DNA from: Oleispira antarctica RB-8
GTDB lineage: Bacteria; Pseudomonadota; Gammaproteobacteria; Pseudomonadales; Oceanobacteraceae
Length of the DNA stretch: 64,000 nucleotides
Assembly (NCBI GenBank): GCA_000967895.1
Contig: FO203512.1
Coordinates: forward strand, 186,001 to 250,000
Reading direction: 5' to 3'
The position numbers and the translations under genes are program-made. Positions 1 through 8,474 of this stretch are shown in pieces; the first letter of the stretch is position 1, and the number at the start of each line of letters is the position of its first letter. The notes beneath the pieces were generated by a model. That model made no database searches. It was not told the DNA's origin and worked only from the letters and a program-made list of their open reading frames with translations.

Positions 1-585
1 ACCTCCGCCTTTCAGCAACGCTACGTCGCCAGTTTGTATGGATTGAATATGACAGGGCGGTTGCAATAAGCCTGACTCTTCGTCGCTAAATCCGTTGTTA
101 CCGGCGCCGAGTTTACTGCGATCAGCAAATTCATTAGGCACCCACTCGGTTGCTGGACCAGCGTAGGTGGTAATCAAGCGAGAGGGGATTTGGTCAACAT
201 GAAACCTTGGACACATTGGAGTATCGATTACTCTCAAACGCAGCCCGATGGCATCTTGGTCGAACAAGCAGGCGAACATATCAGTGAGTAATATTATGTC
301 TTCAAGTAATGTTTCACGGTTCTCAAATTGTGGCATGTGCAGCGCTAGCGTGCGGGCTACATCTTGAATCGAAGAAGAAAATTGAAGCTGGCTGAATGTG
401 TTCAGTGCGAGCAAAGCATTAATCGACGTGTCCATGGCCATTGAATGTGTGCGTTGCCAAACAGCAATATGGATGTTTTCTTCATAGAAAGACGTCCAGA
501 TTTGCGGATCAGAAGATGCGGCCAAAGCGTATTTATTCTGATCCGACGAAATATTAAAATTCGTTATTGGTTGTTGCTTAGGCAT
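1..585 (-). CDS. DUF1826 domain protein (partial, 3' end off the window)
   Basis: The frame is open from an ATG at 585 down to the window edge, giving about 195 residues without a stop, so the C-terminus is missing. The hallmark segment is near residues 130-155: CPRFHVD followed by SRLITTYAGPATEW, which I recognise as the conserved core of DUF1826. Proteins of this family are usually found beside COG0523 GTPases in zinc-starvation regulons; their biochemical role is unknown. The Zur-type palindrome 45 bp upstream supports a zinc-limitation role here. Its neighbour on the far side lies outside the window, so an adjacent COG0523 gene cannot be checked. Confidence 0.75.
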   Translation of the reverse strand, partial: MPKQQPITNFNISSDQNKYALAASSDPQIWTSFYEENIHIAVWQRTHSMAMDTSINALLALNTFSQLQFSSSIQDVARTLALHMPQFENRETLLEDIILLTDMFACLFDQDAIGLRLRVIDTPMCPRFHVDQIPSRLITTYAGPATEWVPNEFADRSKLGAGNNGFSDEESGLLQPPCHIQSIQTGDVALLKGGG

Positions 586-629
586 GTTGATGAAGTCTTT
601 TATCAGCGTCTAATAGATATTTAACTGTT

Positions 630-646
630 ATGTTATACTATAACAT
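630..646. promoter_or_regulatory. Zur-type operator upstream of the DUF1826 gene
   Basis: Seventeen bases form a perfect palindrome around a central C: ATGTTATA, C, TATAACAT. This matches the gammaproteobacterial Zur consensus (a TGTTATA half site and its inverse) and sits 45 bp before the DUF1826 start codon. A near-identical box lies upstream of the ZnuD unit at 7891. Confidence 0.8.
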
Positions 647-705
647 TCGGTGTGTAAATGAACTTGCCCGTAGAGCAAGCAAAGTTAACGAAGGTACTTA
701 TTAAT

Positions 706-755
706 TGGCTAAGGGTGGCTAAGAGTGGTTAAGAGAGATTAAAACTGATTAAAGG
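706..755. repeat. Five degenerate 10-bp tandem repeats
   Basis: Successive decamers read tggctaaggg, tggctaagag, tggttaagag, agattaaaac and tgattaaagg. The array covers the stop codon of the hydrolase gene on the minus strand. It is probably slippage-derived; no function is apparent. Confidence 0.6.
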
Positions 756-1572
756 TCATGGCCTGACGAATCAGATTGCCTTTTGATATATTGAATTTAG
801 ATATTTTAGCCAAGCGATCTTCTGGTCCGAGAAGTTTATTGACGATCTCTTCTTCATCTAGGCCATCTTGCATTAGCCTTTGTGAGTTATGACATAGCGC
901 TAATAAGTTCTCTAATTTGTCTGCCAGTGCTTTTTTACCTTGCTCAACAATACCTCGGTGAGGACAAAATAATATGTCAAAATCGAGTTCGATTAGCTTC
1001 CTCAAACTCGCAATCAATTGGGTGAGGTTTTCATCAGAGCGTAAATATTTTAGCGATTTAGAAATGTACATGTCACCGCTGAATAAGTACTTTTGCTCAG
1101 GAAAAAATAAACAGGTTAAATCCTTAGCATGGCCTGGGGTAGGAATTGCCATAACGGTTGTTTGGCAATCCAGACCTTGGTTAATCACCAGCTGCTCGGG
1201 TAGCGTTTGAGTTTTAACTTTTAACGGGCTGCCCCAAATGATCTTTTGTAGCAGCGGAGTCGGATAGCCTTTCGCTAGTTTTTCTTGCCCTAACAAGGGT
1301 GCATACGGCAGCAATTTTTTCAGTTTACTAATACGATTAGCATTACCGCTATGGTCTTCATGATGGTGGGTAATTAGCAGTGTTTTGATTGTAAGTGGTT
1401 TTAAAACACGCTTAATCGTTGACCATTGATTGGTCGGTCCTGCGTCAATTAAGGTTTCACCTAGGCGGTAAATGATGAAGGTGGTATTGATGCCAAAGTC
1501 AAAGCGACCTGTGCGAAAGCCATGAACACTGTGTGGGCCATTTTCATGATCATAGGTATTGCGAACTGCCAT
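739..1572 (-). CDS. Metallo-beta-lactamase-fold hydrolase
   Basis: A 277-residue cytoplasmic protein without a signal peptide. The zinc-binding signature THHHEDHSGN lies near residues 68-77, fitting the HxHxDH motif that binds two metal ions. Further expected ligands follow: PGHAKD near 145-150, SGDMY near 165 and CPHRG near 203. The fold is that of glyoxalase-II-like or general MBL hydrolases; the substrate cannot be told from sequence. It is transcribed toward the Zur-controlled DUF1826 gene but is separated from it by 153 bp and a Zur box, so it is probably not part of that unit. Confidence 0.8.
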   Translation of the reverse strand: MAVRNTYDHENGPHSVHGFRTGRFDFGINTTFIIYRLGETLIDAGPTNQWSTIKRVLKPLTIKTLLITHHHEDHSGNANRISKLKKLLPYAPLLGQEKLAKGYPTPLLQKIIWGSPLKVKTQTLPEQLVINQGLDCQTTVMAIPTPGHAKDLTCLFFPEQKYLFSGDMYISKSLKYLRSDENLTQLIASLRKLIELDFDILFCPHRGIVEQGKKALADKLENLLALCHNSQRLMQDGLDEEEIVNKLLGPEDRLAKISKFNISKGNLIRQAMTFNQF

Positions 1573-1697
1573 TATTATTATCCTATTTGCCGATCGTCAC
1601 TATTCTGAGTCGCCATACTAGCATGCTCTAGGGTGGTTCAAAGCTTAAACAATGGGTACAATACGGCTAACATTAGCAATTATAAAGAATGAACACG

Positions 1698-2420
1698 ATG
1701 GGCAGAGCGTATCAGAACCGTAAATTGTCGATGGCTAAAACGGCTTCGGCAAAAACCAAAGTTTATTCCAGATATGGCCGTGAAATCTATGTTTGCGCAA
1801 AAGCAGGGGGCGCAGACCCGACTGCTAACTTGTCGCTACGTGGAATGATCGAGCGTGCAAAGAAAGACCAAGTTCCTTCTCACGTTATTGATAAAGCTCT
1901 GGCAAAAGCGACTTCTGGTGTTGGCGAAAACTATGTACCTGCCTTATATGAAGGTATGGGCCCTGGTGGAGTTATGGTACTTATCGGTTGTTTAACCGAT
2001 AACGGTAACCGTACTTTTGGTGATATTCGTGGCGTATTCACTAAGAATAAAGTGAAAGTAGGCAGTCAAGGTTCTGTTTTACATATGTTCGATCATCGCG
2101 CTATGTTTGTATTTGCTGGCGATGACGAAGATGCGGCCTTAGAAGCCTTGATGGAAGCGGATGTTGATGTCAGTGACATCGATTGTGAAGACGGAATGGT
2201 GACGGTATTAACGCCACCTAATGAATACTTTAAGACGCAAACAGCATTGACTGATATGAATGCTGATATCGATTTTGAAGTACAAGAAATTACTTATTTA
2301 CCGCAGATGGATCATCCTGTTACCGGTGATGCAGTGGCTATGTTTGAACGTTTTCTTGATATGTTGAATGAATTAGAAGACGTACAAGAAATCTACCATA
2401 ACGGTACGTTTGAAGATTAA
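1698..2420 (+). CDS. YebC/PmpR family protein, YeeN-like subtype
   Basis: About 240 residues. The N-terminus (MGRAYQNRK) followed by a basic stretch, then LRGMIERAKKDQVPSHVIDK and YEGMGPGGVMVLI, is the YebC/PmpR/TACO1 family signature. Members act as DNA-binding regulators or as factors that relieve ribosome stalling. The shortened N-terminus, the GSVLHMFD segment and the terminal VYHN-like segment (IYHNGTFED) resemble E. coli YeeN more than YebC. The ATG at 1698 is preferred over 1689 because family members begin with MGR. It is followed by a strong hairpin terminator and appears monocistronic. Confidence 0.88.
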   Translation: MGRAYQNRKLSMAKTASAKTKVYSRYGREIYVCAKAGGADPTANLSLRGMIERAKKDQVPSHVIDKALAKATSGVGENYVPALYEGMGPGGVMVLIGCLTDNGNRTFGDIRGVFTKNKVKVGSQGSVLHMFDHRAMFVFAGDDEDAALEALMEADVDVSDIDCEDGMVTVLTPPNEYFKTQTALTDMNADIDFEVQEITYLPQMDHPVTGDAVAMFERFLDMLNELEDVQEIYHNGTFED

Positions 2421-2480
2421 TGACGGTCAGTATTTAGCTCACATTAAGTAGACTATTGTCTGTTTAAACGTCTCGTTATT

Positions 2481-2517
2481 AAGACGCAAGAAGATAGAAT
2501 CTTTCTTGTGTCTTTTT
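2481..2517 (+). terminator. Rho-independent terminator after the YebC-family gene
   Basis: AAGACGCAAGAAGAT pairs with ATCTTTCTTGTGTCTT (one mismatch and a bulge) around a short loop and runs into TTTTTT. It begins about 60 bp after the stop codon. Confidence 0.8.
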
Positions 2518-2592
2518 TATCTGCTTATTAAATCGTGTACAAATATGAAAATTGGCTTACTGTAATAGCTCAATCTATTGTTAGGAAAAGCC

Positions 2593-3057
2593 ATGCGAAT
2601 TTTAACCCGCTTATCTTTTATATTACCCCTTATAGTAGTGTTTTCTTCACTCATTGGCTGTGCTGGTCAGATGCCTAGTGATTTAGGCATAACGAATGGC
2701 TCTGAATTACGCCCTTGTCCCGATAAACCAAACTGTGTGCAGACCTACGATCCGCTTGATACTTCTCATTTCCAACCGCCTCTAACGGCTAAACAAAGTG
2801 ATAACCAAACAAGGCTCGCAATTACCACTGCTATAAATGAGACGGGTGGCAAGATTATTAGCGCCAACTCACTCCAGCCTATGGGATATTACTTACATGC
2901 AGAATATGAAAGTGATTGGCTTAAATTTGTCGATGATGTTGAGGTGGTGATTCAAGACGGTCTGATTCACATTCGTTCCGCATCGCGCTTAGGGCACTCT
3001 GATTTAGGTGTTAATGCTGAACGATTGGAAAAAATTAAAGCCGTTTATTCCAAGTGA
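2593..3057 (+). CDS. DUF1499 lipoprotein
   Basis: About 154 residues. The ATG at 2593 is chosen because AGGAAAAG precedes it, whereas the TTG five codons upstream has no ribosome site. A hydrophobic leader ends in the lipobox LIGC, so lipidation at Cys22 or so is expected. The body carries the DUF1499 pattern: RPCPDKPNCVQTY near the start, TRLAITTAINETGGKII in the middle, and the conserved FVDDVEVV and SRLGHSDLGVN segments toward the end. The family's function is unknown. The stop codon overlaps the next gene's start, so the two are probably co-translated. Confidence 0.85.
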   Translation: MRILTRLSFILPLIVVFSSLIGCAGQMPSDLGITNGSELRPCPDKPNCVQTYDPLDTSHFQPPLTAKQSDNQTRLAITTAINETGGKIISANSLQPMGYYLHAEYESDWLKFVDDVEVVIQDGLIHIRSASRLGHSDLGVNAERLEKIKAVYSK

Positions 3058-4046
3058 GCGCTGTGAAGAGTCTAACTTTGGATATTGACTTAATAGATCG
3101 GGAAGTCATTAGCTTGCCAGTATGGCAAGCGGGTGGTGATTTTTTTAAATATTGCCGCTTTGATATTCATTATAATATTTTCTATCGTGATAGCGCACAG
3201 TCTTTACAAGAAAAACATTTGAAAGACGAACTTGCTAAACCTACTTTGTTATTAATACATGGTTTTCCTACTGCCAGTATTGACTGGCACGCTGTCTGGC
3301 CAGTACTTAATCAATACTTTCGCTTAGTAACGTTGGATATGATGGGTTTTGGTTTATCAGACAAACCCAAAGAGTATCAATACAGTATTCATGACCAAGC
3401 AGATATTGTTCAGAGTTTATTAAATACATTAGGTATTACGGATTATCATCTAATGGCGCATGATTATGGTGATACGGTTGCACAAGAGTTATTAGCGAGG
3501 CAATTTGAGCGAGAGAGATCGTTATCTGATTGCGCTCTACAGAGGCGCATATTAAGTACTGTTTTATTAAACGGAGGCTTGTTCCCTGAAACTCATCGTC
3601 CTGTTTTGATGCAAAAACTATTGGCTTCTCTTCTGGGAGGCTTTCTTATTAAATTTTATTCTTTTAGTAAATTCAAAAAAACGTTTGAACATATTTGTAG
3701 CCAACCTCTAGCTGAAGAAGAGCTAAGTATTTATTGGCAGCTGTTACAGCATAATGAGGGCACGGCTGTTATGCCAAAATTGATTCGTTATATGCAAGAA
3801 CGTAAAGAGTTTCGATCAAGATGGGTGGGGGCTTTAGAAAACAATGGTTTGCCGATGCGCTTAATTGACGGTATTGCCGACCCTATTTCTGGTGCACACA
3901 TGGCTGACCGGTATAAGTCATTAATCGCTAATGCTGACGTGATCGAACTTGAGGGTGTGGGACATTACCCTCAAGTAGAAGCGCCGCAGCAAGTGATTTT
4001 CGCTGCATTAGATTTTTGGAAGATGCACGCCATTATCGCTCAGTAA
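3054..4046 (+). CDS. Alpha/beta hydrolase, MEST/epoxide-hydrolase-like
   Basis: 330 residues starting at a GTG whose bases overlap the TGA stop of the preceding lipoprotein gene. HGFPTASIDW near residue 69 supplies the oxyanion HG motif. The nucleophile elbow reads AHDYGD near residue 135, so the nucleophile is Asp, as in epoxide hydrolases and haloalkane dehalogenases rather than Ser esterases. The catalytic His is in GVGHYPQVE near 303. The pattern AHDYGDTVAQELLAR matches MEST-like bacterial hydrolases. The substrate is unknown. Confidence 0.85.
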   Translation: MSAVKSLTLDIDLIDREVISLPVWQAGGDFFKYCRFDIHYNIFYRDSAQSLQEKHLKDELAKPTLLLIHGFPTASIDWHAVWPVLNQYFRLVTLDMMGFGLSDKPKEYQYSIHDQADIVQSLLNTLGITDYHLMAHDYGDTVAQELLARQFERERSLSDCALQRRILSTVLLNGGLFPETHRPVLMQKLLASLLGGFLIKFYSFSKFKKTFEHICSQPLAEEELSIYWQLLQHNEGTAVMPKLIRYMQERKEFRSRWVGALENNGLPMRLIDGIADPISGAHMADRYKSLIANADVIELEGVGHYPQVEAPQQVIFAALDFWKMHAIIAQ

Positions 4047-4090
4047 ATGATGATCAAGGTGCTGCTCTAAAATGTACTGCTAGAGTGTTG

Positions 4091-5359
4091 CTACCAGGGT
4101 GTCGTAATGCCCAGTTGATTAGCAACATGCAATGATGATCGTACGCCCGCTTCTAATAAAGGAATGCCACCTCCTAAGTAAGATCCGCAAAACCAGATAC
4201 GATTATCTTTTTTCTGCATTGATTCCTGGATTTCTTTTATATGCAGTACTGTTTCAAAACTCATCACAGGGCGTTCGAAGGTAACGCTGGCTAAAATCTT
4301 ATTCGGTTCAATCGTCGTTGTTGGATGCCAAGTCTGAAAAACGGGCAAGCAGTCTTTAACCGTCGGCATCGATTTGTTTAAACAAACTGTCGCCATCGGT
4401 CTTTGTTGGTTTAGGTCAACAGAGTAACAAACCGGTGATATGTCTTGCCAAGGGCGTGGATAAATACTGCTATCGCGATGCACAACCATTTCACTGGTTG
4501 CAAATTTAATCTGTTCAAAATGATGAGAAAGCTCCGGCTTATTCGCCGCAATCATCGGACCAGCATGCTGAGGTTGCGTAGCAATAACAACATGATCGAA
4601 CGTGTAATCTTCTCCCGACGTGAGTAATAATTTAACCTCTTTGTCAGTCGATGAAATATCAGCAATCTGACTATGAGTTTTAACATCGTAGCCTTGTGTG
4701 ATTTTAGCAACAATATCGGCAACACCATGAGTCGCTTTCCAAACACCTTCTTCAGCAACACCACAGGCAAGGTAATCAACAATAATCGCTGCTGGGTATT
4801 GTTTAATACTGTCGTAATCACAAGTGCAAATAGTCGATAGCATCGGCATCAAAATATGACCAATAAATGAAGTATTGGCGTGTGGCCAAGTTATTAAAAA
4901 CTCCCCAAAGGTCAGAGTTTGAACATCTACAAGATTAACTTTTTTAATATCATGAAAAAATTTAATGGCGGCCATGCCGTGTTGCACATTTGTTCGAGAT
5001 AATCGCTTTGGGCTATTCAAAAAAGAAAAACTGTATTTTCCAAGATTGTAATTTTTATAGTGAAAAACATCACCGCCGGTATGAGTAAAAAAAGCCCCTG
5101 CGTGATCGGTTCTTTCTATTTCGACACCTAAGGTCCGGTAAAGTTTGAATAGCTCGTGGTAATAACCCGAAGTGATAATGCGCAGAGGAATATCAATTTC
5201 AACCCGTTTGCCATCGTTACCGACATCAACAGCATAAGCCCCCATACCCGGCTTAGTATGGCGCTCAAATAAGGTCACTTGATACTTATCTTTTAAAAGC
5301 CAAGCGGCGGATAAGCCTGCAATGCCACTGCCTATGACGGCTAATGTTGGTTTAACCAT
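4091..5359 (-). CDS. FAD-dependent oxidoreductase (amine-oxidase-like, COG2907 type)
   Basis: 422 residues. The N-terminal GSGIAGLSAAWLL is the GxGxxG dinucleotide fold, followed by an acidic strand end (TLFERHTKPGMGA). The C-terminal FAD motif reads WFCGSYLGGGIPLLEAGVRS. The layout resembles predicted NAD/FAD-binding proteins that often accompany fatty-acid cyclopropanation or carotenoid-type genes, but no such partner is nearby. It converges with the hydrolase gene, with 44 bp between stop codons. The substrate is not predictable. Confidence 0.82.
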   Translation of the reverse strand: MVKPTLAVIGSGIAGLSAAWLLKDKYQVTLFERHTKPGMGAYAVDVGNDGKRVEIDIPLRIITSGYYHELFKLYRTLGVEIERTDHAGAFFTHTGGDVFHYKNYNLGKYSFSFLNSPKRLSRTNVQHGMAAIKFFHDIKKVNLVDVQTLTFGEFLITWPHANTSFIGHILMPMLSTICTCDYDSIKQYPAAIIVDYLACGVAEEGVWKATHGVADIVAKITQGYDVKTHSQIADISSTDKEVKLLLTSGEDYTFDHVVIATQPQHAGPMIAANKPELSHHFEQIKFATSEMVVHRDSSIYPRPWQDISPVCYSVDLNQQRPMATVCLNKSMPTVKDCLPVFQTWHPTTTIEPNKILASVTFERPVMSFETVLHIKEIQESMQKKDNRIWFCGSYLGGGIPLLEAGVRSSLHVANQLGITTPW

Positions 5360-5533
5360 TATCTACTCTATACCGAGATTATTAGTTTAAATTCTATCAT
5401 TAATTATGTTGAAATATTGCTCTAATTACTGTGTGAACAGTTGTGATTTTATGTCATGAACCCTCGACTGACTTCGCTAAGATCATGCTATAGTCTGCTT
5501 ATGTTATAAGTATCTTGTTTATTTTCAGAAGGA

Positions 5534-6883
5534 ATGCACTTGGGTAAGTTTACTCGCTTTATTCGCCATCAGCAGCGTGTTCGCCATGCGGTTTATCAAA
5601 CGGATAAAACCATCAAGCGTGCGGTATGGCGCACTGCTGGAATTATGGTGGTTTTGGTTGCCGTACATTCTAGCTTAATGGTTTACCTGGAGGGTATGAC
5701 TCTTTGGCAGGGCCTTTGGTTAACTTTAACCACGCTGACGACGGTAGGTTTTGGAGATTTATCTCCGGTTACTCCCATTGGGCAAGCCGCAACCATTGGC
5801 TTGATATATTTTTGTGGTATCACCTTAATGACGTTCATAATCAGCGATTATGTTGATTTTCGTATTGCTCGTCGTGAAAAAATTCGCACCGGACATTGGA
5901 ATTGGAATATGGAAGAGCACATCCTAATCATTAACGCGCCAAAATATAATCGCGAGAACTACTTTATTCGTTTGATCACACAAATACGTGAAAATACAGA
6001 TTATAAAGATATTCCTGTGCAGCTTTTAAATACTGACTTTTCTGATGGCTTGCCTGATTGTTTACGTGAACTGGGTGCAGTGCATGTGCATGGCACACCG
6101 AGTAATCCAGACGATTTAGAGCGTGCGGGTGCTCAACGAGCAAAGCATATTGTGGTATTGGCTCGGAACGAATATGCCAGCGATAGTGATAGTTTTACGT
6201 TTGATGTCGCCCATCGATTGAATGAATTACATGTGTGCCATAAAGCCATTATCGAATGTGTGATTGATGAAAATCGTCCACGAATGAAAGCGCTAGGGGT
6301 TAAGTCCGTATTAAGGCCGATTCGATCGTACCCTGAGATTGTGGTGCGCTCTATGGATGCACCGGGTTCGGAAGTGATTATCGAAGATATGTTTACTCGC
6401 GCTAATGATCATCCTCACCGTTACCCTGTTTGGCTAGAAGGTGAGCCTTGGGCGGATGTGGTGAACGCCTTAATTCAAGCTAACTTGGGCACAGCGTTGG
6501 GGTATGTGACGAAAGAGGGTAATGTGGTTGCTCACCCTAAAGGTGATGAGCATATTCATGCACAATCTTTGCTAGTGCTCGTGAAGACAGATTTTCAGCC
6601 AACAGAAAAAGCGGTGACTCAGGCGCTAGAAGATTATTTTCAGAAGCAGATTACCGTCAGTCGAACAGAAGCTGAAGCGCTAGCAGAAGAAAAAGCAAAA
6701 GCAGAATTAGAAGCTCATGCAGAAGCAGACCTAGAGGTTAAAGAAGAAGCAGATGAAAAGGCTCAGGAAGACATAGAGGAAGCACAGGAAGAAGCACGGG
6801 AAGAAGTAGAAGAAGCCAGCGAAGAAGAAAATTCAGAAGGTGATCAAGCAAAGAGTACGTCAGATCTTAAGCCTAAAAATTAG
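5534..6883 (+). CDS. Potassium channel with RCK/TrkA-N domain and acidic tail
   Basis: 449 residues preceded by AGAAGGA. Two membrane segments near residues 33-55 and 84-105 flank a pore loop containing TTVGFGD, the K+ selectivity filter. A TrkA-N-like regulatory domain follows (LIINAPKYNRENYFIRL, then HVHGTPSNPDDLERAGAQRAKHIVVLA). The nucleotide-site glycines of a classical GxGxxG are not obvious, so ligand binding is uncertain. Residues from about 380 on form a long Glu/Ala/Lys-rich tail, probably a helical coiled extension. The nearest known type is the bacterial two-TM channel family with RCK domains. Confidence 0.88.
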   Translation: MHLGKFTRFIRHQQRVRHAVYQTDKTIKRAVWRTAGIMVVLVAVHSSLMVYLEGMTLWQGLWLTLTTLTTVGFGDLSPVTPIGQAATIGLIYFCGITLMTFIISDYVDFRIARREKIRTGHWNWNMEEHILIINAPKYNRENYFIRLITQIRENTDYKDIPVQLLNTDFSDGLPDCLRELGAVHVHGTPSNPDDLERAGAQRAKHIVVLARNEYASDSDSFTFDVAHRLNELHVCHKAIIECVIDENRPRMKALGVKSVLRPIRSYPEIVVRSMDAPGSEVIIEDMFTRANDHPHRYPVWLEGEPWADVVNALIQANLGTALGYVTKEGNVVAHPKGDEHIHAQSLLVLVKTDFQPTEKAVTQALEDYFQKQITVSRTEAEALAEEKAKAELEAHAEADLEVKEEADEKAQEDIEEAQEEAREEVEEASEEENSEGDQAKSTSDLKPKN

Positions 6884-6926
6884 GTTTTCGAAATTTTCTT
6901 TAAGCGCTATATACCAGATTAACAAG

Positions 6927-6956
6927 CTGACACTGGCTTTTAATATCCGATATAAT
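6927..6956 (+). promoter_or_regulatory. Predicted sigma70 promoter for the HisA-like gene
   Basis: CTGACA at 6927 and TATAAT at 6951 are 18 bp apart and lie 45 bp before the GTG start. This suggests the gene is transcribed on its own. Confidence 0.55.
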
Positions 6957-7001
6957 GGCGCGATTCTCTCTTTTTATAGACTGTTTTTATAGGTAGTTAT
7001 T

Positions 7002-7757
7002 GTGACTCAGTTTCGTCCGTGCATCGATTTACACCAAGGCCAAGTTAAGCAAATTGTTGGCGGTAGCTTGAATGATCAAGGTGCTGATACTAACTTTGTT
7101 AGCCCGTATGACGCAGCGTATTATGCCTCGCTCTATCGGAAGCATGATTTGCAAGGTGGCCATGTCATTGCGTTAGGGCCGGGTAATCAAGAGGAAGTAT
7201 TAAAAGCCTTAGCGGCTTGGCCAAACGCACTACAGTTTGGTGGCGGAGTGAATCAAAGTAATGCCGGTGAGTTTCTACAAGCAGGTGCTTCGCATGTCAT
7301 TGTAACGTCTTACCTATTTGAAAATGGCCAATTCTCTTGGGAACGTTTAGAAGCATTAAAAGCTGAAACGGGCAAAGAACGCTTGGTTCTAGATCTAAGT
7401 TGCCGCCGCACGGAGTCCGGTTGGAATATCGCGACCGATCGTTGGCAGACTGTAACGGAAACCGCAGTTGATAGTAAAACCTTATCGGAGCTTGCCAATC
7501 ATTGTGATGAATTCCTAATTCATGCTGCTGATGTAGAAGGCTTGCAGGCGGGCATTGATGAAGAGCTTGTTATTTTATTAGGGCAAAATGCTAGTATTCC
7601 GATCACTTACGCTGGGGGTGCTCGCTCGCTGCAAGACTTGATGCGTGTTGACGAACTATCGAAGGGAAAAGTCGATCTTACCATCGGTAGTGCTTTAGAC
7701 ATCTTTGGTGGCAAGGGCATTACGTTAGAAGAATGCCTTTCTTGGAATCGTCGCTAG
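7002..7757 (+). CDS. hisA: Eukaryotic-type HisA (ProFAR isomerase)
   Basis: 251 residues from a GTG start. The sequence follows the fungal/plant HIS6 subtype rather than the usual bacterial HisA. Matching segments are FRPCIDLHQGQVKQIVGG, TNFVSPYDAAYYA, HVIALGPGN, LQFGGGVNQSN, HVIVTSYLF, LVLDLSCRRT, EFLIHAADVEGLQAGID, ITYAGGARS, and KVDLTIGSALDIFGG. The predicted reaction is the Amadori isomerisation in histidine synthesis. Catalytic Asp residues are probably in CIDLH (first strand) and HAADVEG. No other his gene is nearby, so a canonical hisA elsewhere in the genome is possible and its role could then be different. A small inverted repeat (7753-7772) overlaps the stop codon. Confidence 0.85.
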   Translation: MTQFRPCIDLHQGQVKQIVGGSLNDQGADTNFVSPYDAAYYASLYRKHDLQGGHVIALGPGNQEEVLKALAAWPNALQFGGGVNQSNAGEFLQAGASHVIVTSYLFENGQFSWERLEALKAETGKERLVLDLSCRRTESGWNIATDRWQTVTETAVDSKTLSELANHCDEFLIHAADVEGLQAGIDEELVILLGQNASIPITYAGGARSLQDLMRVDELSKGKVDLTIGSALDIFGGKGITLEECLSWNRR

Positions 7758-7890
7758 AGAATTTTCTAGCGATAACATCCTCTGGCGTAATCCATTCATG
7801 CTTGTTCATAAAAACGCTTTTCGTTAATAGTACTTCTTTATTAGCTTCATCTTTACTTTGGTTAGCGCTTTGTGCAAGATAGCGACTAAT

Positions 7891-7905
7891 TGTTATTTTA
7901 TAACA
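7891..7905. promoter_or_regulatory. Zur-type operator upstream of the zinc chaperone/znuD unit
   Basis: TGTTAT, TTT, ATAACA forms the same half sites as the box at 630-646, with only the central triplet differing. It ends 46 bp before the start of the small zinc-chaperone-like gene. Confidence 0.75.
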
Positions 7906-7950
7906 TAGCACTACTATCTAAAACGTCTAAATCTTAATCAGGTGATTTTT

Positions 7951-8265
7951 GTGACGAACAAAATCATATTCACTCGTTGGCTGCGCTCTAAGCAGCTACC
8001 ACTGCTGCTTAGCTTTATGCTAATGGCGGTGACCGCATTGCAAAGTTTGCATGATCGCCTTGATCATGATGCTTTGGGTGCTGCTACGCATTGTGAATTT
8101 TGTTTGTTGAGTCAAAATGCGGAAAGTGGATTGATCCCTTTTACCATTTCCTTTTCTAATGATTTAGTTGAAAACACTCCCGAACGTTTTTATCCAATTA
8201 CTCTGTCACTCGTCAGCGATTATTCACAGCCGACCAGAGCACCTCCTGTCACATATTCTCTTTAA
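7951..8265 (+). CDS. Small zinc-chaperone-like secreted protein
   Basis: About 104 residues. The GTG at 7951 is preferred over 7942 because AGGTGA lies five bases before it. A hydrophobic segment near residues 15-30 is a probable signal peptide or anchor. It is followed by HDRLDHDALGAATHCEFC, a cluster of His, Asp and Cys that could bind metal. Proteins of this shape next to ZnuD genes are annotated as zinc uptake zinc chaperones. Its position between a Zur box and znuD supports that. No structural domain is otherwise recognisable. Confidence 0.65.
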   Translation: MTNKIIFTRWLRSKQLPLLLSFMLMAVTALQSLHDRLDHDALGAATHCEFCLLSQNAESGLIPFTISFSNDLVENTPERFYPITLSLVSDYSQPTRAPPVTYSL

Positions 8266-8474
8266 TATCTCATCGTTTTAAATTAGTTGTCAGTAAACTG
8301 ACTATGGCTGAGCCTTGTTCTAAAAACTGGATGATAAATCTGGATATTAGGGTTGGCTTTGAATGCTGGTCGTTGCTGTTATTTATACGCATTTATTTAG
8401 GATTCAACTGGGCTACTCAGCATGATTGAGTGTGAATGCTAGGTTGCTATTCGTTAGTTAGAGAAAGACTTTAC

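Noticed and set aside
4445-4821. Open frames on either strand within the flavoprotein gene
   Set aside because: They are antisense or out-of-frame shadows of the 4091-5359 gene with no starts or motifs of their own.
7720-7911. Minus-strand frame of 63 residues starting beside the Zur box and ending inside hisA
   Set aside because: It overlaps the 3' end of a well-supported gene in antisense, has no good ribosome site, and its start lies within a few bases of the Zur box. Protein-like composition alone is not enough.
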